In this document: piece by piece, positions 10,185-21,430 of the stretch
How positions within the stretch are numbered: the first letter of the stretch is position 1
Layout of the letters: every line of letters begins with the position of its first letter
NCBI GenBank assembly: GCA_029204225.1
Contig: CM055111.1
Location: 19,969,003-20,033,002, forward strand
DNA length: 64,000 nucleotides
Direction of reading: 5' to 3'
Source of the DNA: Diphasiastrum complanatum
Lineage: Eukaryota; Streptophyta; Lycopodiopsida; Lycopodiales; Lycopodiaceae
Notes under the pieces: generated by a model
What the model was told of the DNA's origin: nothing
Databases searched by the model: none
The model's input: only the letters and a program-made list of their open reading frames with translations
Position numbers and translations under genes: made by a program

Positions 10185-13100
10185 ATTGCTTGCCAAGCTT
10201 TGGGCTGAAAGGTTATCACAAAGTATGATTGGAGTCTTCTCTGGTTCCAGCAAGTGAAGATCCAATAACATCCTCTTGATCCAAAGAATCTCCTTGGTGC
10301 ATGTTGTTAATGCCTTGTACTCGGCTTCGGTGGAAGATAGAGAGATAGTTGGTTGCTTCTCTGATAGCCATGAGACCACTCCATCTCCAAGATAGATTGC
10401 AAAGGCACTTGTTGACTTCCTATCCATTTGATCACCTGCAAAATCTGAATCTGAAAATCCACAAAGGTTAGGTGTAGTACCTCCATACAAGATGCCAAAA
10501 TCTCTAGATCCCGAGATGTATCTAAGTACTCTCTTTCCTAGCTTCCAATGAGCCTCACTAGGATCTTGCATAAATTGACTTAGTTTACCAACCACAAAGC
10601 TTAGATCAGGTTTTGTGATGGTTAACCATATAAGAGATCCTATTAGCTTTCTATAGAGAGTAATGTCCTTGAAGGATCTTTCATTACTTCTTGTAGTTAG
10701 CTTTACATTTGATTCCATAGGAGTAGAAACAACTTTACAATCTTCCATATGAAACCTTTTTAGAATAGAGTTAACATACTTTTCTTGACATATGAATGTA
10801 GATTTAGAAGTTCTAATAATCTCTATTCCTAAGATATAATGAAGTTTACCAAGATCTTGAATTTCAAACTCTCTTTTGAGTGCCATCTTGATTTCATCTA
10901 TATCTAGATTGTTACCACCACTTAAGATAATGTCATCAACATAGATCAAAAGTAAAGTGATATCATTTTCATTCAATCTAAAGTAGAGAGAATGATCATA
11001 CTCACTCATAACAGAGTTTTGAGAAAGTAAGAAGGAATTGAGCTTAGCATACCAACTCCTTGGTGCTTGCTTTAGCCCATACAAACTCTTTTGGAGATAG
11101 CACACATGATTAGGCTCATCATGTGAAACATAGCCCTCGGGTTGCTCCATGTAAATATCTTCTTCAAGATCACCATTCAAGAAGGCATTAGTAACATCCA
11201 TTTGCCACATATCCCAATCATAAAGAGTTGCAAGAGAGATTAGGATTCGAATAGTTACCATCTTTGCCACGGGTGCAAAGGTCTCATCATAGTCAATACC
11301 ATATTCTTGAGCATACCCCTTTGCCACCAACCTTGCCTTGTACTTGTTGATTGATCCATCTTGATTTGTCTTGATCTTGAAGATCCACTTACAACCAATT
11401 GCCTTCTTGTCCTTTGGAAGCTTTACCAACCTCCATGTGTTGCTTTTGATGAGTGCTTGATGCTCATGATCCATGGCTTGGATCCATTCCTTCTTTTGAA
11501 TTGCTTCACCTACACAAGTTGGTTCATCAAAAGAGGTAAGAAAAGCAAAGTTAGAGTTGTCCACCACTTGCTTTCCTTTTTCATCATAGGTTAGCCTTGA
11601 TGGCTTAGCCCTTTGCCTTTGAGTCTTCCTTGAAGTTTGCTTTGGAGTGGCATCTCCATCTTCATCCAAGACATCTTGCACATCATGATGATTAGTAGGC
11701 ACATCAACATCAACATCAACAACATTGGAAACATTCTCTTCATGAAAGATGACATCCCTACTTATGACAACTTTCTTTGTAGAAGGAATGTACACTTTGT
11801 AAGCCTTGCTTACTTCACTATAGCCAACAAACACACCCTTCTTTGATGAAGGATCTTCTTTAGTTCTATCATCAAGTGTGATATTGACAAAACATGTACA
11901 TCCAAAGATCCTACAATGCTTGACACTCGGCCTTCTACCATAAAGAACCTCATGAGGAGTTTTACCATCCAAGGAAGCACTTGTCCATCTATTACATAGA
12001 TAGTTAGCACATGCTAAAGCTTCCCCCCAAAAAGACTTAGCAAGATTAGCATGTAGTCTCATTGCCTTGGCACATTCACAAAGGGTTCTATTCTTCCTCT
12101 CGGCCACTCCATTCTGTTGTGGAGTCCTAGGACTAGACATCTCCCTCTTAATCCCATGTGCTATACAAAAGTCTTTGAACCTATTTGAGGTGTATTCCCC
12201 TCCATTATCAGATCTTAAGCATTTGATCTTTGTATTGAATTGGTTTTCCATTTCATTCTTGAACTTGACAAATGCAGCAAACACTTCATCCTTACTTTTA
12301 AGAAGATAGATCCAAGTATACCTACTAAAGTCATCAATGAAAGTTGCATACATCTTTGCCCCACCATTGCTAGTTGTACTAGAAGAATGAATATCAGAAT
12401 GCACAAGTTGAAAAGCTTCTTTAGATCTAGAAGTAGATCTAGAATAAGCAAGTCTATGAGATTTGGACAAGGCACAATGTTCACAAACACTATTGTTTGC
12501 AACAAGACTTTTAGGGAGACCAAGAACAAGCTCTTTCTTTGCCATTACCTCCAAAGATTTGAAGTTGGGATGGCCCAACCTCTTGTGCCAAACTTCTTGG
12601 TTTGTCAATTGCTCCCTAGCCATACATCCTTCATGATTAGAGATCACACATGCATCAAGCTTGAAAAGTTTACCATGCCTCCTACCTTGAGCAATCAAGG
12701 ATCCACATTTACTTATCAAACATGCATCTCCAATGAACTCCACATCAAGTCCTTTGTCAATCATTTGACTTACACTAAGCAAATTCTTAGTGATTGAAGG
12801 AATGTACAAAACATTTTCAAGATTTGCTTTCCTATTTGTTGAAAGGGAAATAGGAATAGTGCCTATGCCTTTGATGTCACATTGACCATCATTTGCAGTG
12901 TAGATGATGTTACCTTCTCCCTCATAAGACAATAAGGATGTAAAGTATTCCTTATGTCTTGTCATGTGAGATGAGGCTCCACTATCAATCCACCAAGGAT
13001 CATTATCATCTATGTTGGCTAACAAACTTGAAGTCATAACAAGTGATTCACATGTGTTATGTTCTTTCTCATCTATTGTAAGATTTCCTTGCCTCTCTCC

Positions 13101-13910
13101 TTGCTCTCTTTTCTTCTTATAACATTCATTTGCAAAATGACCTTTTATCCCACAATAAAAGCACTTGAACTTTGACTTATTGTTCTTAGTAGAAGAGGAA
13201 GAGGAAGAGTGATCATCATGATCAAAGTTACCACCTTTGGACCATTTCCCTTTGCCTTTACCTTTGCCCTTGAATTTGCCTTTTGTGAAGAAAGCCTCTT
13301 CACCTCCACCTTGCAAGGATGCACCATCAAGCTTTGATTGCAACCTATGTTCTTCAGCCAATAAGATTTCTTGCAAGTCAACCACACTTGGCAAGACTCT
13401 TTGAATGGCAAAACTTTGCACAAGGTTAGCATGTTCATTTAGCAAACCATTCAACATAACTTGGACTATTTCACCATCTTTTATGTTCTCATCAATGCAT
13501 GCTAAATCATCACTTAGGGACTTAACTCTCAAGATAAATGCATGAGCACTTTCACCCTCTCTTTGCCTACTAGAAAATATTTGTCTCCTTAGGGTCAATA
13601 CCCTAGATGTGGACTTTGATTCAAAGAGCTTCTTTAAGGCATTCCATGCCTCACTTGCACTTTGACACTTTCCAACTTCCTTGAGAAGTTCATTTGTAAC
13701 ATTCATTTTAATGATATGAAGAGCCCTTTTGGCCTTCTTATCAAACCTTTGTTGCTCTTGAAGTGTGAGAGGTCTCTCTTCAATTTCTGCAACTATGTCC
13801 ATGAGTTCATTCAACTCAAGTAAGGACTCCATCCTCACTTTCCAAGTAGAGTAGTTTGATGAACTCAACCTTTCACTAGACTCTAGCATGATCCCACCAT
13901 TGGAAGCCAT
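10185..13910 (-). CDS. Ty1/copia Gag-Pol polyprotein, 3'-truncated
   Basis: One uninterrupted frame of 1241 element codons; seven more codons run into the inserted LTR (to 10164). Domains in order: UBN2-type Gag (about residues 15-195); lysine/glycine-rich stretch; zinc knuckle CFYCGIKGHFANEC (C250, C253, H258, C263); protease DSGASSH (D309); integrase HHCC (H442, H447, C476, C479) and D506, D568, E604 with 35-residue spacing; linker; reverse transcriptase (D905 in DVTNAFLNG, YVDD at 990-993); RNase H (D1154, E1195, D1232). The final RNase H residues and the usual ADIFTK-like end are missing because the LTR at 9538-10184 interrupts it. The start is the only ATG before the Gag domain (MASNGG). 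The lack of stops suggests recent insertion. It is normally made as a polyprotein, packaged in cytoplasmic particles and integrated in the nucleus. Confidence 0.95.
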
Positions 13911-14029
13911 GATTCTAATGTTTCTTCAACTTTTAGGTTCTGTCCTAAAGCACTTAGCACTCACTTTTCTCTCAACAAATGATAGATAAAGAGATCTATG
14001 AAGATTTAGGACCCTAAAACACTTCTATC
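13911..14029 (-). other. Partial 5' leader of the copia element
   Basis: Short non-coding stretch between the gag start and the SET-domain fragment. There is no PBS or LTR, so the 5' end of the copia element is also lost. Confidence 0.5.
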
Positions 14030-14280
14030 TTGAACCTCCAGATGTGCACGAAAACATTGTTGCATATATAAATAGTTCCATTGGCCACCCTCTATTGACA
14101 AATTGTGATTTTGAAGAATGCACCAATGGAAAAGAAGAATGTTTTACTAGGAATGTAAAGGGCACTTATGTAAGGGTCTGTGCCACTAGATCTATTAGGT
14201 TTGGGGAGGAATTGTTCATCAAGTATAGTTTCAACCATCCTCTACCCAAATGTTTGCAAAAGATAATAAGTCAAATGTGA
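14030..14280 (+). pseudogene. SET-domain C-terminal fragment
   Basis: The frame reads AYINSSIGHPLLTNCDFEEC, then YVRVCATRSIRFGEELFIKY and a stop. The asparagine/cysteine element (TNC) and the RVCAT.SI..GEELFI.Y end fit the C-terminal half of a SET domain, which binds S-adenosylmethionine and methylates lysine. The N-terminal half is absent here because the copia element adjoins. An N-terminal SET piece is found on the inverted copy at 25800-25975. The match is by motif only. It may continue by splicing into 14650 onward (acceptor-like TATATAG at about 14638-14644). It cannot be catalytic as it stands. Confidence 0.65.
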
Positions 14281-14644
14281 AGATTTAAATTTTGTTGATA
14301 TGCAGAGATGTATAATCCATGCATCTTGTATTTGGTTTGTGTCATTAAATATGTCAAATGTTAGGAGCATTATTCGTCATTTGCCTAGATGTTTACATAA
14401 GATAATAAGTGAAAGCTAATGAATGTGAAATCCATAAATATGTAAATATGTAGAAGCGTGCAATTCTTTGAGTTCATTGAATATTAACAAGTTGAAAAGA
14501 AAAATGGTCTATTAGATACATTGGTATGTTCATACTTTTTAAACAAAGAGGTAATTTATATTCATATGCAACCTTTATCAAGTATTGGAAGGAAATGTTT
14601 ATCAAGCATTGTTTCAACCTACTTCTTGTTATTTTGGTATATAG

Positions 14645-16502
14645 GATTCTTCATCCTCATTTAGCGTTGGAGACAATAATCCTCGTAATGGTCGACGTAG
14701 ACGACGAATGTAATACAACGGTCCTCATATAAAGCAATTACCTCATCGTCTACGTCAAGGCTTAAAAGAGATGATGGAAATTAATGCATCTGAATCTAGC
14801 TCATCTAGATCTACTTCTTCACAAACAAGTTCCAACGATGAAAATGAGCTTCCAATGGTCAAGTTAAATGGAGCACTAAGAAGTATATATGGCTTACATC
14901 CTCAATATCGGAGTATTGTAGAAAACTATCTGCAAACTAATTCTCTCCAGCCTGGGTTTCGATTAAGGGAAACTATGGAATATGTTTTAAAGTACGAGCA
15001 ACGAGAACAAAGGCTTAAGCTGGAAGCTGAAAGAAAAGAAGAACAATCTAGGTGGTTTGAGAAAATGAAGATGTGAATTCAGAACTTAGTGAGTGTATAT
15101 ACTAAAGCATCAACAGATCGACAACCGCATGTGAATGAAAGGGAAGAAACTTATGAAGATGAAGATGATCCCAGCAATGAGTCTAATGAGCAAAGTGACA
15201 ATGACAAAGCGGATGAGTGAAGCAAGGACAATGATTCGGATGAGCAAAGCGACAATGAAAGTCAAGTCCCAAGTCTAGATATAGTTGCAGTCAAAGAATT
15301 CCAATTCAAGATTCGGACCAAGTGGCAACAGTAGATGGTAAAAATCAAGATTCAGATGAAAGTCGAGATTTATATCAGGATGTGAAGATAATTGAACATC
15401 CTTTTGAGTGCTTCAACGATTTATATGGGCAACTGCAAATTTTATATTTCAAAACGAGAGTCCATTTTAGAGATCAATCAGGTCGAATATCTACAACCAC
15501 CTATGAATGAGGTATTGACCAAATTTGAAGAAATATTTTTTGGTCAACAGTATGCCCAGAGACATGTGTCAATATTCATGCCGACTACTTCATTTGGAGC
15601 ATTTATATACGAACATGGGAATGAAAGGGAAGAAACTTATGAAGATGAAGATGATCTTAGCAATGAGTCTAATGAGCAAAGTGACAACGACGAAGCGGAT
15701 GAGCGAAGCAAGGACAATGATTCGGATGAGCAAAGCGACAATGAAAGTCAAGTCCCAGGTCTAGATATAGTTGCAGTCAAAGAATTCCAATTCAAGATTC
15801 GGACCAAGTTGCAACAGTAGATGGTAAAAATCAGGATTCAGATGAAAGTCGAGATTTATATCAGGATGTGAAGATAATTGAACATCCTTTTGAGTTTAAC
15901 TTCAACCATCAAAGTCCGGAACTTGACCTACATGATGCATTAATCTGGTGAATGATCAAGCAACTATGGGTCATCAAAATGAGAAGATTGTTATGCTCAA
16001 AGAAAGTCGATCAAGGCATTCACCAAAATTTCAAAATGAGGACTATATGGAACCGATATTCCATGGCTTGGAATTGAGTGGCTATTTAAAGGATCCGCGA
16101 TCTGCGAACCAATTCAATTTGATTTGGGAGACTTTGAGAATATTTTCTTTTTGACAACAATCTAATGGAGTATGAGGTATTCAACAAGGATATTGTCCAC
16201 AATGAAGAGATTTCATTATTCCATATAATCTAACTTGTATCAATACCTTGGATTATTGTTCAATGCCTCATAACTTCAGTTGGAGAACCCTATTCCTAGA
16301 GATTCTCTAGAACTCAAAAGCCAATATGTAATTCACGTGCATATTTAGCATGTATGGATGTGAATATTTATTGGGAATATTCTCTCAGTCAACCAATACT
16401 CTATAGGAGCTGATTTTAAAATATGCCATCAATCTATATCAGTTTCTTTGGAGAAGTTCGCATAACTCAATCGATACTAGCTCAGTGAATCTTTCATTCA
16501 AT
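14645..16502 (+). pseudogene. Acidic-tail gene of the SET family, plus copy (broken)
   Basis: Matches 23996-25870 in inverted orientation. Segments in order: IKQLPHRLRQGLKEMMEI; serine-rich SESSSSRSTSSQTSSNDENE; LNGALRSIYGLHPQYRSIVE; glutamate/arginine-rich likely coiled coil (YEQREQRLKLEAERKEEQS); acidic EETYEDEDD and NESNEQSDNDEADERSKDND; NEKIVMLKESRSRHSPKFQN; YMEPIFHGLELSGYLKDPRS. Reading frames change several times and stops occur. A tandem duplication of about 277 bp (15131-15408 and 15617-15893) encloses a piece that in the other copy lies elsewhere (MGNCKFYISKRES, NEVLTKFEEI.FGQ.YAQRH). Function is unknown; the link to SET is by adjacency here and by fusion in the other copy. Confidence 0.65.
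15131..15893 (+). repeat. Tandem duplication, two units of about 277 bp
   Basis: 15131-15408 and 15617-15893 are nearly identical (acidic coding stretch through AATTGAACATCCTTTTGAGT). They are separated by 208 bp derived from another part of the same gene. The inverted copy at 25150-25440 has a single unit, so the duplication is specific to this copy. Confidence 0.85.
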
Positions 16503-16765
16503 AATGTCAACAAAGGGCACCCGGACTGTACCTGCAAGTACGGTACTGCAAAACAGAGTGATTGCAGTGGAGAAAGTGTTCGGAGTGCACCAAAAGTGAT
16601 TTCACCATTCCATTGGGCATGTAGTTGGGAGTTGGCAACAAAGTGCATTTCGGAAGGCGACGCCGATTTGGCTTTCAATTTGGCAAAAAACCAGTAAGTG
16701 GCCTGATAAGGAGAAAATAGCAGGTCATTATCTTCAATTTCTGACATCGTAGTTGGCCTCGGCAT
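16503..16765 (-). pseudogene. Unknown conserved protein fragment, copy 1
   Basis: The minus frame (SEIEDNDLLFSPYQATYWFF, AKLKAKSASPSEMHFVANSQ, WNGEITFGALRTLSPLQSL) is conserved with 49862-50116, and both differ mainly by substitutions. The end toward 16503 is cut at the joint with the SET-tail gene. I do not recognise the family. It may be an exon of a host gene or part of a transposon. Confidence 0.5.
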
Positions 16766-16917
16766 ACAGCTTTTAGCAACTCGACATACAGCTTTTAGCC
16801 TACGGTTGAAGTTTCAAGCAGTTTTGCGATGGCAAACATGGGAGAGTAACTGTAACGCAAATTCTCCACAGTTTTTTACCTATTATGAAATTAGAGTTTT
16901 GATTAACAAAGAGATTA

Positions 16918-17645
16918 TTAAGTCCATATCGAAGGCAATTTTTTGAAATAACAATGTTCACAATATCACAACTTTTTTTGCACATACCCTTTCATACAAA
17001 AATTTGTGCAAATTTTCACTACAATTTTTTGAAATTTTAAAATAAACAAAACACTTCTCGCTTATTTGACAGTAGGGAAGGGCCTTTCTTTATGCCTATG
17101 CGGAAGAGCATTGCAAAACTCCTCTCCACCCCAAAATAAATCCCCATACCATAACAATATAAATACTTTAAAATAACCATGCTTGTACAAAACTTACTTG
17201 TAATAGAAAAGCATAAATGTAGCATAAAATCTGATGCTAAAAAGGCGTATGCCTCACAAAAAGACTCAATTAGTTGGTGTGAACACGTCTTGCTGGCAAT
17301 GAAAGCAATGGATAACCTCTTGTGACATTTTCTCTATTATTCTCGTGCATTATTCTTAATCTCGTTTTGTTAAAATCTTAAAGTTAGAGCTAAGTAGGGC
17401 TATGATTCGGCTCGGCACAATTCTGTACAGCGTGTAAACAAGTTTGATAGATTATAAATGGATTGAAGGAGAGAACTGCTCTTTGTTGAGATTCAACATC
17501 ACTGCCTTACTCGGAACTCCATATCGACATTGCTGGACACCCATCATCTTATTATTGTTTACGAATATGGCAGGTTCTTATAACTTTGGTTGTGCCTAGA
17601 GGGGATTGACTACACAGAAGCAGATACAGAGTTCAGGTTAACCTG
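16918..17645. repeat. Direct repeat of 51667-52370
   Basis: About 0.7 kb, very similar in both places and in the same orientation. A block of about 53 bp (17515-17567) is present here and absent at 52263, between TTAC repeats. A minus-strand frame (VILKYLYCYGM, GVERSFAMLFR) is kept in both copies but looks like no known family. Confidence 0.85.
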
Positions 17646-17679
17646 TGATAGAGTAGGAAATTGGATCTTGAATCTTTCC

Positions 17680-18183
17680 TGGATTTGCTTAAAAACAATA
17701 TATGTCTAGATGGCCTTCTCTGATGTATCTTTAGCTGGCTCATCCATCTGCGTAGACTGGTCTTGGCGCTGGACATGTTCTTTATCTTCAAAATTCTGGA
17801 TTTGGCTTGATTGAAACTTAGCCTCTTCCAGTTCTTCTTTCAATTTCTCATATGAAACTATTTAGGGTTGCAAATATTGCAGTTGGAAGGTCTGGATAAA
17901 TTTTTCTTGACTACCTTTCCAAGTTGCTGGGTCGATCCTGTATCTCCCATGAGATACACAAGCTCCCAATGTGACTTTGGCACTTATCCGCCATAGAATT
18001 GTCTCTTCGGCTTGTTTCTTATAGATTTGGTTGTCTTTCCTCAACAGAGTCTATAGAATTCTACAGCTAGGCAACAGAGTCCTGAAGCTGCTTTGATTTG
18101 CTTGGGCACTCTCCTTGTTGGTAATGGCATTGCTGAGTTTGTCGCTCAGCTCCTCGTTACTACTCTACAAAGTAGCTTGTGCA
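17680..18183 (-). pseudogene. Fragment of the coiled-coil gene (copy of 58888-59393)
   Basis: Matches the coiled-coil gene at 57840-60600 in the same orientation. It encodes part of the coil and KQAEETILWRISAKVTLGA with HGRYRIDPATWKGSQEKFIQ. At one position it keeps CAG (glutamine, QIQNF, near 17795) where the longer copy has TAG, which shows the ancestral codon. It also has stops of its own (for example TAA near 17862). Confidence 0.75.
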
Positions 18184-18386
18184 ACATCTGACTCAGAGCT
18201 CAGAAAGACACGGGGTCTCTTGGCTCGAAAGCGATATTGCAGAGTAGGCGGTATCGGACTCAAGCGCACTGTGAGAGGGCAGAAGCTTGAAAGATGAAAG
18301 AGCGCACTTGAGAGCGATATCGGGAGCTAAAAGCAAAAATTTTGCGAAAAAAAATGAAAATTTCGAGCTTCTGTATGAAAGTTTTG

Positions 18387-18534
18387 CACGTGTGAAAAGA
18401 CGGCAGAGACACGTGTCGTCAGATGATTAGACCACGTGGAATGTCCGTACTAGTAATGATGAGCCAAGTATGAGGCCACGTGGGCTGAGACACGTGTGCG
18501 AATCCCTAATCGACACGTGTCATTCACGCACGTG
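18387..18534. promoter_or_regulatory. Cluster of seven CACGTG (G-box/ABRE-like) sites
   Basis: CACGTG occurs at 18387, 18410, 18433, 18477, 18491, 18514 and 18529, most in ACACGTGT or CCACGTGG context. In plants this is the core bound by bZIP (ABF, HY5) and bHLH (PIF, MYC) factors. The density is far above chance for a 6-mer. No intact gene start is adjacent; the nearest coding relic is the minus-strand coiled-coil fragment ending at 18183. It could be the promoter of a lost gene or part of an unrecognised LTR. Confidence 0.6.
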
Positions 18535-18540
18535 ACATAT

Positions 18541-19125
18541 GTTAGATCAATCATAGAAAATCTGGATGCTGCAATGAACATGGATCAATAGGATACAATG
18601 TTCCTAATGACCATAAATCTATATGTTTTAGCTTTTCCTCTCTGTATTGGACCATATCAGAAGTTGACAATTTGGGTTGTTTTGAATTTCTCGTCCTGAG
18701 CGGAGCATATTTTGGTGACAAATCCACGTGAAGATGATAAAGCTTTTTCATCAGTACAATAGTATAGTAACAAACAACATAATGACAATAACAAAACTCG
18801 AGATGGCGCTAACAACTCTGCTGGAGATAGAGATGGCATAGGCTTTTTCGGAAATGTCACTCCTAATTCAAATTTTTGAGTGTTCACAACTATTGGGAGG
18901 GAATATTTCAGCATTTTGAAAAATTATATTTTAACTGTGGTTAAACACCAGTGAATTTGATGTGACTAAACTAAGGTGCATTCATTTACATGGAAAGTAG
19001 TGCAAGCAGATGTCTAAATAAGTTAGAAAATGATATTATAATTACTTTATAATTAGTTTTCTCTCTCCTACATGGCATTTCTTATAGGGCCCTCTTTGGG
19101 CCCATATTTTCCCTAATGATCTGCT
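18541..19125. other. No recognisable gene
   Basis: AT-rich. I see no conserved frame or terminus. Confidence 0.5.
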
Positions 19126-19374
19126 ATGGAGGAAGCCAAACCGCCAACATCCTTGAAGCCTACACAGGCAGAATATGTCGCTACCATAAAATCAACTTCT
19201 AGATTTGTATTTTTATACAACCAAGGCCCAATCTCATGGAACAGTCAGAAGCAGACCTCAGTTGCATTGTCATCAACGAAATTTGAATACATGGCTATCA
19301 CAAATACAACCAAAGAAGTGATTTGGCTAAGGCAACTGCTTGCAGACATCAACCTAAGGCTCCTCAAAACTTGA
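19126..19374 (+). pseudogene. Copia RNase H fragment
   Basis: TSRFVFLYNQGPISWNSQKQ and TSVALSSTKFEYMAITNTTK, followed by EVIWLRQLLADI, correspond to the copia RNase H core. The acidic residue of STEAEY is changed to STKFEY. Both ends are cut; the downstream side joins a gypsy relic. Confidence 0.85.
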
Positions 19375-20110
19375 CTCGATAGTTTCTTCGAAGAAGAAAA
19401 GAAATTCCTCAAAGAAGAAATCATCGCACAAATCTGTAACGAAGGAAGATCTTAAAGATGATCCTAATTATGATCATGATGCCACCAAGCTATTTTCGAA
19501 GAATATTTTTGCAGAAGCTAAAGAAATTATCAATTCCGAATTACAAATAGTTGCTGTAGAGAAGAAAGTCACATTCAAGGAAGAGGATGTTGAAATCAAG
19601 AAGACCAAATTTTCTGATGCCACGATTGACAAGCCTATTACGAAAGTGAAAACAGAATTGCAACTGATATTGTCTCTTTTCGTCCCAATATAACTTTCGA
19701 CGAACAATTGTTGGGAGACAACACTTATTATCTCAAACGATTAAAAGGTCTTTCTGTCCCTAAAAAGAAAAAACTAATTTCTCTAGTAGATGTTGGCATA
19801 CTATTTGTTGATTTGGGGGATCTCAGTGCACCAGAAATCGACTTTACAATTGCTGGATGTTTAATAAAAAATGTGCCAATCGAATCAGGTTCGAGTGTCA
19901 ATATTATAACAAAAGACATTGTTCATGCTCTAGATTTGACTGATATTCAACCAACTCAAGGAAATATCAAGTTGGCCAATTTGACACGAAGAAAGCTTGT
20001 TGGTGAATTAAAGGACATCACTATATATATATAAGCCAAGCCTTTTACGATGAACTTTATTGTTATCAAACCACTCGGTTTGCCCTCTTATGTTGTGCTG
20101 ATTGGATGGC
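19375..20110 (+). pseudogene. Ty3/gypsy gag end and protease relic
   Basis: After a lysine-rich gag end (KSVTKEDLKDDPNYDHDATK; FKEEDVEIKKTKFSDA) the frame 19708-20034 reads VDLGDLSAPEIDFTIAGCLI and VPIESGSSVNIITKDIVHAL. This is a retropepsin-like fold of gypsy type in which the catalytic DSGS is ESGS. It is followed in another frame by NFIVIKPLGLPSY and LIGWPWLY, the usual end of this domain. Frameshifts and the D-to-E change make it inactive. Confidence 0.75.
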
Positions 20111-20730
20111 CTTGGCTTTATTAATCTAATGCAAGTGTACATGGAAGTCCAGAGAACTAAGATTCCAAACTCCCAAAACTAATAATTGTGGAAAGCTAGT
20201 AGAACAAATTATAACCTGGGGTTGAGACAGATATCAAGGAGAAACTCCAATGTCCATTACCTCTAAGGATTTTTCTTATGCACTCAATATATTCTATACT
20301 AATTCATATATCGAAGTTAAATATTTTGAATGCTATGAGAATAATGATTTATCGGATGATGAAGAAGAATTTTTCGACGTCTACATTACTGAAGCGGATA
20401 TTTCTTTTAAAGAATCAAAAGCTACAGACAAGAATTTTGAAGATTCTGATCAAGATGCTGACGATGAATCTGACGAATCTAATGAATCCGAACAAGAAAT
20501 TTGGCAATAAACCCCAAGTTGATGACACGAATAAAGCTGTGGAGACAACCATGCTCAAAATTCATGGCCATACGAAGGCCAATATGATGGAAGATATTAT
20601 TTTACCAGATTCAACAGAGCTAATTGAACTTGCACCTGGTAAATTCGTGCATGTTGTGAGAGGACATGCAGCAGAAGCTCGAAGCTTTGAGCATAGGTGT
20701 GTAGTAGCAGAAATGCAATAGTGAGCAGCA
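20111..20730 (+). pseudogene. Gypsy post-protease relic, acidic frame
   Basis: Continues the gypsy relic. The frame 20250-20510 is acidic (NNDLSDDEEEFFDVYITEAD, DQDADDESDESNESEQEI), and a second frame to 20720 reads ELIELAPGKFVHVVRGHAAE. No reverse transcriptase follows. Function is unknown. Confidence 0.45.
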
Positions 20731-21089
20731 GAAATATTCAAAATGAATCATTCATACAAAATTGCGCAAATGAACAATACAGTAGTGAGACACAAGATTG
20801 CACTCTGATTAATATCAACAGTGAGTACAATGGCTTGAAATAATAACTTCAGCTTGTTGAGAGTGATAACGCTAGCTACAGAAACTCTAATAATGTTAAA
20901 AGCAACATGTACATAGCCAGATTTAGCTAGTTTATATATACAAGTGTCTTCAAAAAATATCTTACAATCATTGAATGCTATTTATGCCAGTCTTTGTATA
21001 TGTACAAAGTGGGTAACCGCCCTTGGGTTATTTAGTGGTCCAGTTATTTTTAGGGTTTATGATAAGTTGGCGACGTCGGTCTGTCACTG

Positions 21090-21285
21090 TTGAAAAAACC
21101 GAAAAATCCGAAAGTGCCTTTGAACAGTGAAGGCATGCAAATCCCGAAGGTGCCCCAAAAAGTGAAGGCATAAAAATACGAAAGTGCCTTACAATGGTTA
21201 AGGTGCAAAAATCCCGAAGGCGCAAAAAAGGTGAAGGTGCCTAGAAATGGTTAAGACACAAAAATTCGCAAAGGTGAAAAATATT
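21090..21285. repeat. Degenerate short tandem repeat
   Basis: Repeated AAAAATCCCGAAGGTGCC / GTGAAGGC-type units with a period of about 40-50 bp over some 190 bp. It may be the U3 or untranslated part of an LTR element, because a copia RNase H end lies next to it. Confidence 0.55.
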
Positions 21286-21430
21286 AAGGTCTGAATTGTT
21301 GGCTGCTTCAGGTATGTCGGCTGACTCCAAATTGTCGGCCTGAGTCATCTTCAGATTTAACATATCATTAAATTTGAGATGTTGCACCTTGGATAGAGCC
21401 TTTGTGAAGTAATCTGCTGCCATGTAGTTT
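21241..21430 (-). pseudogene. Copia RNase H C-terminal fragment
   Basis: Minus-strand MAADYFTKALSKVQHLKFND matches the conserved end of copia polyproteins (ADxxTKxLxKxxHxxF). The frame runs on to a stop after about 60 codons. The rest of the element is not present. Confidence 0.75.
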
